DNA of 64,000 nt from Bacteroidia bacterium (GCA_016788065.1 JAEUTI010000044.1:1-64000); one strand, 5' to 3'. Positions 1 to 9,334 are shown, numbered from the stretch's first letter. Numbers and translations are program-made. Notes: generated by a model from the sequence alone, not told the origin.

Positions 1-1537
1 CAAAGTTGGGTTGAAAATAGTTGAAGCGTATAATGCGGTTAAAATGCGTCGCTATGAAAGCTAAAAGCCACTCCTTGCTGTATTTTGGCTTCCAATTTTT
101 GAGTGTTAGCAATAAATCATCTAATGTAAAAATGTTCAAGACTCGTTTGATGTTATAGTTCAACATAATAAAGCTCCATTCACCGTTTACTTTTTCCAGT
201 CCTATTAAGTTTGTATAATAATATCCCCACTTTCGTTTGATGGTGCCAAAGATGTGTTCGTTTATTTCCTGTCGTTTTCGATATAAAGTTTGATTTTGGG
301 AATAATTTTTATTGTTACGCTCCACCGCTTCTGCATACTGACTTCGTTCAATTTCTCTTCCGCCTTTTTGTCGTCCTGTGCACAACTGTTTTACCGGACA
401 GTTTTTGCAGGCCGGTGTCCGGTACTTTTTATATTGATAGGAAATTTTATCATCACGCTTTTTAGTGTGCCAGGTACCAAAGGTGGTAAGTGTTTGTCCC
501 TCTGGACATGTGTAGGTATCATTCTTTTTGTTGTACTTGAATTTATCAACAAGATATTCCTTCGTAGTACCTTTAGGGTTGGAGTTCACCAGTTCCTGTT
601 GTGCGACTATGGTTTTTAAATCGTTTTGTTGACAGCTTTCAATTTCCCGTGCGTTGTTGTATCCTTTATCTGCCAGCAGCGTAAACTCGTTCGCTTTTAA
701 ATTTTCTTTTGCTTCCAATGCAATTGCTGAAAGTGCGTTGCGATCGTTCCGGTTAATCGTATGCGTAGCTACAACAAGTTTATGTTTATCATCAACTGCC
801 GTTTGCGTGTTATAGCAAACTTCTACCACTTGCCCTTGTATCAACAGACTTCTGCTGTCTGGGTCGGTTGTTGAGATTTGGGGTTCTCCGCTTTCTGTCA
901 ACAAATCACTGAGCATTTCATATTTGATTTGATTCATTTGCAGTCGTTCAATTTTGTCCTGCAAATCACCAATAAGTTCGGTGCTCTCTTCTTTGTCCAC
1001 AGCATCTAATTGCGTTAAATACTCCAGTGTTTTATCTTCAATGTATTGCAAGTGGCGTTCGATCTTTTTTGGAGAGTAATTATTTTTCTTACTGTTATGT
1101 GCTCTTGATTTGGTACCGTCAATAGCTATGGTTTTGCCACTTATGAGGCCGGCATCCATCAAAAAAGCGACAAACAGTTTGAACATATTTTTCAGAGCGA
1201 CCGGATTGTCTTTGCGAAAGTCGGCAATAGTGTGGTAGTTGGGAACCAGTTTTCCGCATAGCCATTGCATTTCAGTATTCCGTTTGCACTCCTTTTCCAG
1301 CCGGCGGGATGATCGGATACCGTTCTGATACCCATAAAGGTAGATTTTGAGAAGTACACGTGGGTTAAACGAGGGTCGTCCTTCCTGTTGAATGACTTTG
1401 GTTTTAAAGCCAAGTTTAGATAGATCCAGCTTTTCAGCGAACGCATCCAAAAACCTTACCGGATCATCCGCAGCCACCAGTTCTTCCAGCGAGCTGAATG
1501 AAACCTGATATCTGTCCATGGGTACTATGTGTTGCAT
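1..1537 (-). CDS. IS1182-family DDE transposase, 3' end beyond window
   Basis: The reverse strand is open from an ATG at 1537 to the window edge (512 codons), so the C-terminus is missing but no break is visible. It reads MQHIVPMDRYQVSFSSLEEL, then a DUF772-like N-terminal domain (RPSFNPRVLLKIYLYGYQNG, then RSSRRLEKEC). The DDE core follows: first Asp in AIDGTKSRAHN, second region YNTQTAVDDKHKL and LLADKGYNN, a cysteine motif (CPEGQ, then CKNCPVKQLC), and the catalytic Glu region EHIFGTIKRKWGYYY. This order is typical of IS1182 (IS5/IS1182 transposases of about 500 residues). It would cut and paste its own element. The right end of the element should lie between 1538 and about 1650, but the terminal repeat cannot be paired because the other end is outside the window. 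Confidence 0.93.
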   Translation of the reverse strand, partial: MQHIVPMDRYQVSFSSLEELVAADDPVRFLDAFAEKLDLSKLGFKTKVIQQEGRPSFNPRVLLKIYLYGYQNGIRSSRRLEKECKRNTEMQWLCGKLVPNYHTIADFRKDNPVALKNMFKLFVAFLMDAGLISGKTIAIDGTKSRAHNSKKNNYSPKKIERHLQYIEDKTLEYLTQLDAVDKEESTELIGDLQDKIERLQMNQIKYEMLSDLLTESGEPQISTTDPDSRSLLIQGQVVEVCYNTQTAVDDKHKLVVATHTINRNDRNALSAIALEAKENLKANEFTLLADKGYNNAREIESCQQNDLKTIVAQQELVNSNPKGTTKEYLVDKFKYNKKNDTYTCPEGQTLTTFGTWHTKKRDDKISYQYKKYRTPACKNCPVKQLCTGRQKGGREIERSQYAEAVERNNKNYSQNQTLYRKRQEINEHIFGTIKRKWGYYYTNLIGLEKVNGEWSFIMLNYNIKRVLNIFTLDDLLLTLKNWKPKYSKEWLLAFIATHFNRIIRFNYFQPNF

Positions 1538-1686
1538 GAGTTTGATTTTCCCTAAAAATAGCAATCAAAATGCTCGAGTTAGGAACAATTTTTCAATAGA
1601 AATTAACAAAGGGATGAGGAAAATTAGTATTTTCACAGTCTGACGTTGGCAGCAATATTATGGACAATCTGCATAAATTAAACCTT

Positions 1687-3222
1687 ATGGACAAATGCAC
1701 AAAGATATTTCTGATTTTAATTGCGACGGTGACGTTTTCATGCAACAATCAGACAAGTGACAAAAAGGTCAACGTAATGGATGACACTACAACTGTTTAT
1801 CCTACTGAGAATGATGTACCTAATGAAAATGCACAAAATTCAGGACAGAGTAACTCTGTTTTAGAACCTTCTTCTGCAATGGCAAATGTTTCAACAACTC
1901 AAACCGAAGAAAAAATATCAGTATCTGACATTTACAAGCACTTTGACAAAGTGCCGCAAACTTATTTAATTCCAGCCAATAAGGACACAACAATTGTATG
2001 CAAAGAAGGGACAAGCATTAAATTTTTCGCAAACTCTTTTATAGTAGAAAATACAGGAATAGAACTAACCGATAAAATTAAAATTTCAGTAAAGGAATAC
2101 TATAAACTATCCGACATTATTCTTGCAAATCTTTCAACAACTTCAAGCAAAGATATTTTGGAAACCGGAGGAATGATATACATTTCTGCTACTTATAATA
2201 ATGAGAAGTGCATTCTAAAAAAAGGGAAAGAAATAGAAATTGGTTTTCCTTATTCTCAAAAGAAAGATAATATGCAATTATTTTCTGGACAATGGATGGA
2301 CAGCAAAATAGACTGGAAACCCATTGAAACAAAAACACAAATAAAACCATCTACCCAACTTACTCAATCAACATTTATCATTGTTGAAGAAATGCCTACT
2401 TTCCCAGGCGGTGAAAAAGAATTGGCAAGTTATCTTTCCCAAAATGCAAAATATCCATTCTCTGCAATTGACAAAAAAGTAGAAGGAACGGTTTATGTCA
2501 GTTTTGTAATTGATGAATTTGGAAATGTTACAAATGTTAGCATAATTCGAGGAGCAAATCCTGTGCTTGACAAGGTGGCTTATTATTTAGTTACTAAGAT
2601 GCCAAAATGGAAGTCTGGAAAACAAAGAAACAATCCTGTTCCAGTTCAATATAATTTACCAATAAAATTCAGTCTAAAAGGCATTAACCTGACAGAAAAA
2701 ACAATTTCAGATGCGAAAGAATTTGAAGAGAAAATAAAAAATGTAACCGTTGTTTATGGCAATACTGGCTTTAACACTAATGATAAGAATTTTAAAGAAG
2801 AATTTGAAAAAAATACAAGTGACAGCACCATTAAATCTACTGACATCTCAGGAATTAATCGTTATCTTTTTAGCACCTCACAACTGGGTTGGATTAATTG
2901 CGACAGATTTTATAAAGACGCCAGACCTAAAATTGAATACTTCGTTCAAACTAGTGAAACTGAAGAAACTTTTATTAAGGTAATTTTTCACAGTGTAAAA
3001 TCAATAATGAGCGGATACCCTAGCAGTGAGCGTTACTCTTTTGCAAATGTGCCACTAGGAGAAAAGGTTACTATAGTTGCCTTTAGGCCAAAAAATGCCA
3101 AAGTTTTATTAGCCGTTAAAGAAACAACAACTAAACGGACTGGTGAGACAGATTTAACTTTTGAACCCGTAACTATGACAAGATTAAAAATGGAAATGGA
3201 AAAACTTAACAGCATTAATTGA
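1687..3222 (+). CDS. lipoprotein with TonB C-terminal domain
   Basis: The protein of about 511 residues starts MDKCTKIFLILIATVTFSC, a lipoprotein signal with Cys about residue 19. An ATG nine codons upstream (1660) would lengthen the n-region and is less likely. A Ser/Thr/Asn-rich linker follows. The middle of the protein has the TonB C-terminal fold signature EEMPTFPGGEKELASYL, KYPFSA, VEGTVYVSFVIDEFGNV and KMPKWKSGKQRNNPV, the form widespread in Bacteroidota 'energy transducer TonB' and related periplasmic proteins. The C-terminal 180 residues are not recognised. There is no transmembrane TonB N-terminus, so it is unlikely to be a functional energy transducer; a surface or periplasmic role is inferred. 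It sits between the IS element and a cassette-like spacer, suggesting acquisition by transfer. Confidence 0.8.
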   Translation: MDKCTKIFLILIATVTFSCNNQTSDKKVNVMDDTTTVYPTENDVPNENAQNSGQSNSVLEPSSAMANVSTTQTEEKISVSDIYKHFDKVPQTYLIPANKDTTIVCKEGTSIKFFANSFIVENTGIELTDKIKISVKEYYKLSDIILANLSTTSSKDILETGGMIYISATYNNEKCILKKGKEIEIGFPYSQKKDNMQLFSGQWMDSKIDWKPIETKTQIKPSTQLTQSTFIIVEEMPTFPGGEKELASYLSQNAKYPFSAIDKKVEGTVYVSFVIDEFGNVTNVSIIRGANPVLDKVAYYLVTKMPKWKSGKQRNNPVPVQYNLPIKFSLKGINLTEKTISDAKEFEEKIKNVTVVYGNTGFNTNDKNFKEEFEKNTSDSTIKSTDISGINRYLFSTSQLGWINCDRFYKDARPKIEYFVQTSETEETFIKVIFHSVKSIMSGYPSSERYSFANVPLGEKVTIVAFRPKNAKVLLAVKETTTKRTGETDLTFEPVTMTRLKMEMEKLNSIN

Positions 3223-3429
3223 AAGAATTGAAAAATGACAAAAAATACTGCTGCCAAGAGCACCTACCCAAATGGCGGGTTTTCGTGTTCCAAAGACAGT
3301 TTTGTGGTTAATCAAAATTAATTTTTCAAATCGAGTTTTGTGGTAAAAGCCCCACCTTCGCCATGCTCAAAACCGTAAGCGGCAAACCACAAAAAAAAGT
3401 TAAGACCCACCACAACAATTACTGACTGA
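3223..3429 (+). other. cassette-like intergenic spacer, copy A
   Basis: This gene-free 207-base spacer contains a segment (about 3248-3290) reading ctGCCAAgagcacctacc followed by cAAATGGCGGGTTTTcG. A related segment occurs after the next gene (about 4090-4130). The spacer is richer in GC than its flanking genes and has inverted GTTTTGTGGT/ACCACAAAA-type words. I recall similar spacers scattered in Bacteroidota genomes, but no database comparison could be made. Confidence 0.4.
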
Positions 3430-4083
3430 ATGACTGAATTTCAATTTGAATACTCACGACAGAATATTATAGTTAGAGTTTTGATATTTGCATTGACAGC
3501 GTTTTTAGTACTATTTATTTCGACATTCCTTATATCTAAGTACATTGGTATTTGGACATCTATCATCTTGACAATAGGTGTTCCTATTTTAGTTTTTTAT
3601 TTCAACAAAAAACGAATCAAAGCTAACGGACAAGCTATTTTAGCATCAGACAGGGTTACTTTTGAATTGGTGGACAAGAAAATCATTTACGACTTTAAGG
3701 ACATCAAATCCTATAAAATTCAGCATGACCATGGAGTCGCCTTAAGCTTGAGACTAAAAGACAGAACAAAACTGCGGTTGTTAGCAAACGACAATTTTTG
3801 TAATCCAGAACTGTTCAGTAAATTTTGTAAAGTGTTTGAAAGGACCATTGACACCTATAAATCTAACAATGAATTAAGTTATATCAGAGAAAAATCAATA
3901 TTTGAAAAACAGTGGTATTTCGTCTTGTTAATCTTTCTTACAATCGCGGCAATCGTAGGACTCATTTATGCTTTAGCTTCCGACAAGGCAAAATCAGGTT
4001 CAATTTTTATTTCAATAGGTGCATTAATCTCTCTGTGGACAGGATATTTCACAACTAAGACAAAAAGGAAGAAAAGTGGGTGA
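3430..4083 (+). CDS. membrane protein of unknown function, PH-like centre
   Basis: The protein of 217 residues has two N-terminal membrane segments (about 17-37 and 41-60) and two C-terminal ones (about 160-180 and 185-205). The soluble stretch between them resembles the bPH/YcxB-like pattern of short strands (VTFELVDKKIIYDFKDIKSY, then ALSLRLKDRTKLRLL). It has no signal peptide or catalytic motif. The basic tail KTKRKKSG should stay in the cytoplasm. Cassette-like spacers lie on both sides, so it may have arrived as a single-gene unit. Its function is unknown. Confidence 0.7.
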   Translation: MTEFQFEYSRQNIIVRVLIFALTAFLVLFISTFLISKYIGIWTSIILTIGVPILVFYFNKKRIKANGQAILASDRVTFELVDKKIIYDFKDIKSYKIQHDHGVALSLRLKDRTKLRLLANDNFCNPELFSKFCKVFERTIDTYKSNNELSYIREKSIFEKQWYFVLLIFLTIAAIVGLIYALASDKAKSGSIFISIGALISLWTGYFTTKTKRKKSG

Positions 4084-4180
4084 AGTGGCCAGCCGCCAAC
4101 AAAATGTTTGCGCAATGGTGGGGTGACGAGTAAATTCAAAGTGTTATCTTCGTTCAACGTTTGCCCACGCGGACTTAACA
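4084..4180 (+). other. cassette-like intergenic spacer, copy B
   Basis: The spacer contains cGCCAACaaaatgtttgc then gcgCAATGGTGGGGTgaCG, which aligns with the spacer after the preceding lipoprotein gene (shared GCCAA, CAATGG/AAATGG, GGG and CG positions). It ends with TTTGCCCACGCGGACTTA, after which the remnant of an AraC regulator begins abruptly. The position suggests that insertion of the upstream unit removed the 5' part of that gene. Confidence 0.4.
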
Positions 4181-4345
4181 ATTGTACAATTAAAACTACA
4201 GGAAAAAACGAATAAAGCAAAAGATCTTTTACAGAATGGAAGGTTATCTACAGAGGTAGTATATGAACTTGGATTTTTCGACCAGAGCCATTTTATAAAA
4301 TATTTTAAGAAAATGTGGACTATTACTCCTAAAAAGTTTAAATAA
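4181..4345 (+). pseudogene. C-terminal remnant of an AraC-family regulator
   Basis: An open stretch of about 55 codons with no start encodes KAKDLLQNGRLSTEVVYELG then FFDQSHFIKYFKKMWTITPKKFK. This is the second helix-turn-helix of AraC/XylS regulators (usual pattern: LGF.D.SHF...FKK..G.TP..yR). The ligand-binding domain and first HTH are gone. The break coincides with the cassette-like spacer immediately upstream. Since only one HTH remains, it should not be functional. An intact copy may once have been the regulator of the OsmC gene that follows. Confidence 0.8.
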
Positions 4346-4403
4346 GGGCATTATTTTTCTATTTTTTGAACCCATTTATTCTGAATTTTGGAAAAAAAAT
4401 GAA

Positions 4404-4877
4404 ATGACAAAAGAACATAACTATAAGCTAACTACCGTATGGACCGGCAATACTGGTAGCGGAACAAAGAACGTTCGATCTTATGACCGTAGTCATACAG
4501 TCGCCATCCAAGGAAAGCCTGAATTATTTCTAACAACAGATAATCCAGCAGTCGGGGATAAGTCAAAATTGAATCCTGAAGACTTATTGGTAACCGCGAT
4601 TTCTTCATGCCATATGCTTTCCTACCTGTATGTATGTGCTATGGAAGGAATTGTGATTACATCTTACACAGACCATGCAACCGGTATTATGATTGAACAG
4701 GCAAATGGTGGAGGAAGCTTCAAAGAAGTGACTCTGAATCCAATTTTTTGTGTAGCCGATGTTAGTATGATAGAAAAGGCTATTGAGCTTCACCATAAAG
4801 CACACGAAATATGTTATATAGCAAATTCTGTTAATTTCGATGTGAAATGTAATCCCACCTGCAAAGTAGAAGATTAA
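4404..4877 (+). CDS. OsmC/Ohr-family peroxidase-like protein
   Basis: The 157-residue protein matches the OsmC fold family: LNPEDLLVTAISSCHMLSYL around residue 69 and the helix HKAHEICYIANSV around residue 137. Cys69 and Cys137 are the expected redox pair used by OsmC/Ohr proteins to reduce organic hydroperoxides with dithiol reductants. The subgroup looks like the cytoplasmic OsmC relatives rather than Ohr. The start ATG is the first in the open frame. The stop codon abuts the next start (TAAATG), which shows an old two-gene operon with the truncated nitrilase downstream. Confidence 0.88.
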   Translation: MTKEHNYKLTTVWTGNTGSGTKNVRSYDRSHTVAIQGKPELFLTTDNPAVGDKSKLNPEDLLVTAISSCHMLSYLYVCAMEGIVITSYTDHATGIMIEQANGGGSFKEVTLNPIFCVADVSMIEKAIELHHKAHEICYIANSVNFDVKCNPTCKVED

Positions 4878-5177
4878 ATGAAAATTTGCATCGCACAAAC
4901 AAGGCCTATCAAAGGGAATGTTTCAGCTAATATTGAAGCACACAAAAGATTTATTGAGAGTGCATTGACATTCAATGCAGGTGCAATATTTTTCCCGGAA
5001 CTTTCTTTAACAGGTTACGAACCAGAACTTGCAAAAGAGTTGGCGACCAATCAAAATGATATTCGCCTTGACGTTTTTCAGGAAATCAGTGACAAAGGAA
5101 AAATCATTTTCGGGCTTATTGATGGTTTTGAAGGAATAAATTTAGATGTTAAGTGCTTTTGTGAACCAAAACCCTAA
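4878..5177 (+). pseudogene. truncated carbon-nitrogen hydrolase (nitrilase family)
   Basis: The 99 residues begin MKICIAQTRPIKGNVSANIE and contain AIFFPELSLTGYEP with the family's catalytic Glu at residue 41, as in omega-amidases and other nitrilase-superfamily enzymes of 250-300 residues. The reading frame ends just after GKIIFGLIDGFEG, so the catalytic Lys and Cys are absent. The last 15-20 residues do not look like the family, suggesting a deletion junction near 5130-5150. It would be translationally linked to the OsmC gene. Probably a broken gene. Confidence 0.75.
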
Positions 5178-5212
5178 CTTGAAGTATTAAATACGAACCG
5201 GAAGCAATCATT

Positions 5213-5761
5213 ATGGAAATAAATGATTATTATAAAATTTTAGGATTGAAGTATAAGTTTACGGCATTTGAACTGTTGAATAGGTATTTTGAGAAAACCA
5301 AACTAGCTTTAAATAGCGAAAACAAAGAAGAATTTATTAAAGTACGAATGGGCTTTGAAGTATTGCGTGATTTTAATGCAACAGATGATTATAACAGAAT
5401 ATATAGAAAATATATTTTAAATGAAACACTCAATTTCCCGGAATTGCGTGAGAAGCAAATGGTAGCTACATTTTGTGTAAGAGAACAGTTAGGTGCTAAA
5501 ATAGCTGAGCAGGTAATCCTTAAAAAGGAAACATATTTAATGCATCGATTAGAATTCATTTTACAATTTATAGTTCATGATTTGGTGAGAATATTTGGTG
5601 GAGAAAGCGGAATAGTATTCGTCTTACTTGGATTAATTTTTATGGTTTTAGTTGATAGCGAGTATGGCTTCCTGATGAACTTCATTATCGGCAGCTTATT
5701 TGTGGTAATGGGCATTTATATTTTTAGGCGAAATACTGTAAATCAAATTATAATTGGTTGA
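5213..5761 (+). CDS. membrane protein with degenerate J-like domain
   Basis: The N-terminus (NDYYKILGLKYKFTAFELLN, then FEVLRDFNATDDYNRIYRKY) resembles a DnaJ domain: DYY.iLgl opening, helix II/III and the closing D..R..Y. The HPD tripeptide needed to stimulate Hsp70 is absent; the loop reads EKTKLALNSENKEEF. Two membrane helices follow (about 140-160 and 163-178). It is therefore either a J-like protein lacking Hsp70 activation or a coincidental helical hairpin. No partner gene is adjacent. The function is unknown. Confidence 0.6.
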   Translation: MEINDYYKILGLKYKFTAFELLNRYFEKTKLALNSENKEEFIKVRMGFEVLRDFNATDDYNRIYRKYILNETLNFPELREKQMVATFCVREQLGAKIAEQVILKKETYLMHRLEFILQFIVHDLVRIFGGESGIVFVLLGLIFMVLVDSEYGFLMNFIIGSLFVVMGIYIFRRNTVNQIIIG

Positions 5762-5994
5762 GCAAAGTGAGTTTGGCGCAACTGTAAGAGGAGGTTTACG
5801 ATTGAATATCAAGAACAAAAGCGGAGCACATACATTCTAAAACATGTTTCCAATTCAAGAGCAATTTTAATGAATCAAATAACAATACTTCCGGGCGTTG
5901 TATAAATGACTAAGTTAATTACATGGATAAGTCTATACGCTAAATTTGTAAACTTTAAGATGTTGTCTACTATTATTTAATGAATCTCGTAAGA

Positions 5995-6921
5995 ATGAAA
6001 AACCTGTTTATTATAGTTTCCATTTTAATTTCAAAAATAGCATTCGGACAACCGAATCCGCAAGAGAGATACCCGGAGAGAATTAAAGCAATCACAGAAC
6101 AATTAAAAACAGACTCACTAAATTACGAGCTAATTTGGGAGCGGTTAGTGATGAAAGTGAATTTAGCGGGTCGTTTAATAAATAGCCAAGATATATTCTC
6201 AATGAATGTTGATTCACTGAGCAAAGCAAAAGGAAATATCCATTTTGACGAATTTAATACAGACTTTATTAAGATTTACAATTCTGTCATTAAAGAAAAA
6301 AAGTATAACATTGTTGAAGAAGGCGATTTTTATCTAAACCGAATGTGGTTTTATGAAAACATGCTTGAGATTGATAAGGCCATTGAGGACGCTAAATATC
6401 TCCGGGATTCTGCTTCATATTCACGATATTCGGAAAGAGGTGACTATTACAATAACTTTGCTCTATATTCCCTATTCAATCTACATGTAATTAATAGGCA
6501 GTATGAAGAAGCTTTGGAAGCTATAAATACAATGCTTGATAAGAAAGAAAGTGAAAGTCCGGAAGTATTTTTTGCCGGCCACGGGAGTTTTTTAAATTGT
6601 ACAGATAAAATCTCGCTGTTTGAGCATTTCAAAAAAAATGAAGAAATTATTCCCTTTATCAAGGAAAATTGCATTAAACATTTTGCCTTTTATTTTGAAA
6701 ATTTAGAATCAAAAGATTACTATGTAAATGCTGCCAAAGACCATAGTTTATATTTTTTGAAACTATTAGTTGACTATATGAAAAAGTATCAAGATAAGGA
6801 ATTGGCTAAGTATGAAGGAATTTATAATCGGTTAAGTTATAAAATGAATGAAAACTATGAAACTATAAATCCTAACATTGATGACACTGAGCTCAGAACA
6901 ATTGTATCTGAAATTAAATAA
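5995..6921 (+). CDS. exported helical-repeat (TPR-like) protein
   Basis: The start is placed at the second ATG, giving a clear signal peptide, MKNLFIIVSILISKIAFGQ, with cleavage after FGQ. The frame also opens five codons upstream at 5980. The mature part of about 290 residues is almost wholly helical, with TPR-like pairs (for example YENMLEIDKAIEDAKYLRD, then YYNNFALYSLFNLHVINRQY, then EEALEAINTMLDK). There is no T9SS sorting domain or lipobox, so a periplasmic location is inferred. It stands alone, with gene-free DNA on both sides (5762-5979 and 6922-7171, where I saw nothing). I do not recognise the family. Confidence 0.65.
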   Translation: MKNLFIIVSILISKIAFGQPNPQERYPERIKAITEQLKTDSLNYELIWERLVMKVNLAGRLINSQDIFSMNVDSLSKAKGNIHFDEFNTDFIKIYNSVIKEKKYNIVEEGDFYLNRMWFYENMLEIDKAIEDAKYLRDSASYSRYSERGDYYNNFALYSLFNLHVINRQYEEALEAINTMLDKKESESPEVFFAGHGSFLNCTDKISLFEHFKKNEEIIPFIKENCIKHFAFYFENLESKDYYVNAAKDHSLYFLKLLVDYMKKYQDKELAKYEGIYNRLSYKMNENYETINPNIDDTELRTIVSEIK

Positions 6922-7171
6922 TAAGAAATCAATTGTGACGATGTTAGCATAGTTCCATTAACTTAAGTAAATGCATAATAACCACATTACTTTTCCTATA
7001 TATTGGACTTGGTTCCGGGTAACACAGTTTGCACATGGAGGGAACAAGATTATTTGCACCTATACATTTAATTGAAATATATCCGCTGAAATCTTAAATT
7101 TGACTGGTATACTACATTCTAGACTCAATCGTTTACTACATATTTTATAAAATATTGGAAGTCAAAGCTAT

Positions 7172-7567
7172 ATGAACACCCATTACGAAGTTGTTGCTGC
7201 CATAATCAGGAGTAAAGATAAAATCCTTTGTGTACAACGGGGTAAAAGCAAGTATGATTACATATCGGACAAGTATGAATTTCCCGGTGGTAAGATGGAA
7301 GCTGGAGAAACCAAAGAAGAGACCATTAAGCGGGAAGTTTTGGAAGAATTAAATATGGTTATTGAAATACAGGAACAGTTTCTTACAGTTATACACCACT
7401 ATCCAGATTTTAGTATTACCATGCACAGCTTTATTTGTAGCTGTGAGAATCCTAACCTTACATTAACGGAACATATCGATTTTAAGTGGTTGTTGAAAGA
7501 TGAATTATCGAATTTAAATTGGGCAGCTGCAGATTTGCCTATAGTTGAAAAGTTAATTAATGGTTAG
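7172..7567 (+). CDS. Nudix hydrolase, MutT/NudG-like
   Basis: The 131-residue protein has the Nudix box in PGGKMEAGETKEETIKREVL followed by EELNM (consensus GX5EX7REUXEEXGU, with the final Gly replaced by Asn). This loop binds Mg2+ and hydrolyses nucleoside diphosphate-X bonds. The opening VVAAIIRSKDKILCVQRGKS and the short length resemble the (deoxy)nucleoside triphosphate pyrophosphohydrolases MutT/NudG that remove damaged or methylated nucleotides. The substrate cannot be fixed from sequence. It is a single gene with about 250 bases of empty DNA upstream. Confidence 0.88.
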   Translation: MNTHYEVVAAIIRSKDKILCVQRGKSKYDYISDKYEFPGGKMEAGETKEETIKREVLEELNMVIEIQEQFLTVIHHYPDFSITMHSFICSCENPNLTLTEHIDFKWLLKDELSNLNWAAADLPIVEKLING

Positions 7568-7660
7568 TGTGGATATGTAACTATATATTAATTTCGGACT
7601 GGTTAAAAACGGAATTGACAGACAGAAGGGGAAGTATGAAATCGAATTAAAATTCTTCAA

Positions 7661-9334
7661 ATGATAATGCAATACTATATATCAACTATTTCACTTGTAT
7701 TAATTTTTAATTTGAGTTTTGGACAATCATTGCAATGGGTTACAAGTATGGGCGGTAATCAACCTGACGCTGGTTGGTGTATTGATATTGATTCACAGAA
7801 AAACGTGTATACAACAGGAAATTTCCAAGCAAGTTCGGATTTTGACCCAGGATCAGGTACATTCATTTTAAGTTCTTTTGGTTCTAGCGATGTATTTGTG
7901 ACGAAACAGGACTCTTTAGGGAATTTAGTTTGGGCAAAGCAAATAGGTGGAATTTATGAAGATATTGCGGAAGGCATTTCTTTAGATGATAATGGCAATA
8001 TTTATTTGGCTGGGTATATGTATGGACAAGTGGATTTTGATCCTGGCCCCGGTGTACAAAACATAGTTCCTAGTAATACACCCGAGGCTTTCGTTTTAAA
8101 ATTGGATAGTAATGGAAATTTTGTTTGGGTTAGGAATATCGGTTATCATGCACAACATATTGAAGTCGATCAATTTGGTAATGTTTATGTAACCGGATTA
8201 TTTAGCGGGATAGCTGATTTTGATCCTGGTCCAGGCATTTATAATTTAACATCAGCAGGACAATTAGATGGTTTTATTTGGAAGTTAGACTCTAATGGAA
8301 ATCTTAAAATGGCAATAAGTATAGGAGGCTTATCAACTGATTGGCCTGAATCAATTGCAGTGGATTCGTCTGAAAACAGTTATATATGTGGAGGCTTTTA
8401 TGGAACCGCCGATTTTGATCCAGGCCCAGGAGTATATAACTTAATTTCAGCAGGTATCGGAGATGTTTTCATTGCAAAGTACGATTCAATTGGAAATTTA
8501 ATTTGGGCAAAATCCCAAAGTGGATTAGATTCGGAAGGGGCATTTGACCTTGATGTTGATAAATATGGAAACGTTTATGCAACAGGAAGATTTATTGGGA
8601 CAACTAATTTTGATCCTTTAATGAGTAATTTTACTATGAGCACTATAGGCTATGAAGATATATTTATAACTAAATTTGATTCTAATGGCAACTTCAAATG
8701 GGCTAAACAAATTGGTAGTCCTTTGTCTGATGGAGGCTTTACAATTTCAACCGGTAAAAACAATGATTTATATGTATCTGGAGGATTTAGCTCTACTGCT
8801 GATTTTGATCCAGGCCCCGGCACCTATAGTTTAACTTCTTTCGGTTACCAAGATATTTTTATATGCAATTTAGATTCAGCTGGGAATTTAATTTTTGCAA
8901 ATCATTATGGTGGTATAAATGCAGATTTTGGTTATTATTTACTTATTGATGATGATTCTTTTTACATGACAGGGATATTTGCTTCAACTGGAAATTTTAA
9001 TACACCTGCTTCATTTAATATAACTTCAAATGGTAGTTTTGACATATTCGTTTCAAAGTATAGTAATCAGCCTTTAGGTTTAACCCATTTATCAGGTAGC
9101 AGAATAAGTTCTGTGTTTCCTAATCCAACAAAACAAGACGTTGTTGTGTATTTACCAAATATTGTTGTAGACGGAGATATTATTGTGTCAGATGCTTTTG
9201 GAAGAAATGTGACGACGGCAAAAATAATTAAAAGTAGTACAATAGATGTAAGCATCATTGGTACTCCCGGAATATATTACGTTACTATTATTTCGGATAA
9301 AATTTATCAAGTATTTAAATTAGTGAAATTATAA
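7661..9334 (+). CDS. secreted SBBP-type repeat protein with T9SS sorting domain
   Basis: The 557-residue protein has a signal peptide (to about residue 21, LSFGQ), then seven or so repeats of about 60 residues. Each repeat has a GN.Y..G.F....DFDPGPG core and a D.F..K.DS.GN..WAK strand, the SBBP/beta-propeller pattern. The last 75 residues form a T9SS type A sorting domain (SSVFPNPTKQDVVVYLPN, then GIYYVTIISDKIYQVFKLVK). It should cross the outer membrane by T9SS and be surface-attached or released. The ligand is unknown. The repeat type differs from the WQNTIGG repeats at 52-64 kb, although both end in the same kind of sorting domain. Confidence 0.9.
   Translation: MIMQYYISTISLVLIFNLSFGQSLQWVTSMGGNQPDAGWCIDIDSQKNVYTTGNFQASSDFDPGSGTFILSSFGSSDVFVTKQDSLGNLVWAKQIGGIYEDIAEGISLDDNGNIYLAGYMYGQVDFDPGPGVQNIVPSNTPEAFVLKLDSNGNFVWVRNIGYHAQHIEVDQFGNVYVTGLFSGIADFDPGPGIYNLTSAGQLDGFIWKLDSNGNLKMAISIGGLSTDWPESIAVDSSENSYICGGFYGTADFDPGPGVYNLISAGIGDVFIAKYDSIGNLIWAKSQSGLDSEGAFDLDVDKYGNVYATGRFIGTTNFDPLMSNFTMSTIGYEDIFITKFDSNGNFKWAKQIGSPLSDGGFTISTGKNNDLYVSGGFSSTADFDPGPGTYSLTSFGYQDIFICNLDSAGNLIFANHYGGINADFGYYLLIDDDSFYMTGIFASTGNFNTPASFNITSNGSFDIFVSKYSNQPLGLTHLSGSRISSVFPNPTKQDVVVYLPNIVVDGDIIVSDAFGRNVTTAKIIKSSTIDVSIIGTPGIYYVTIISDKIYQVFKLVKL

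Noticed and set aside
290-619. 109-codon plus-strand open frame
   Set aside because: It lies antisense within the transposase gene, whose minus-strand frame carries clear DDE motifs; composition is not protein-like.
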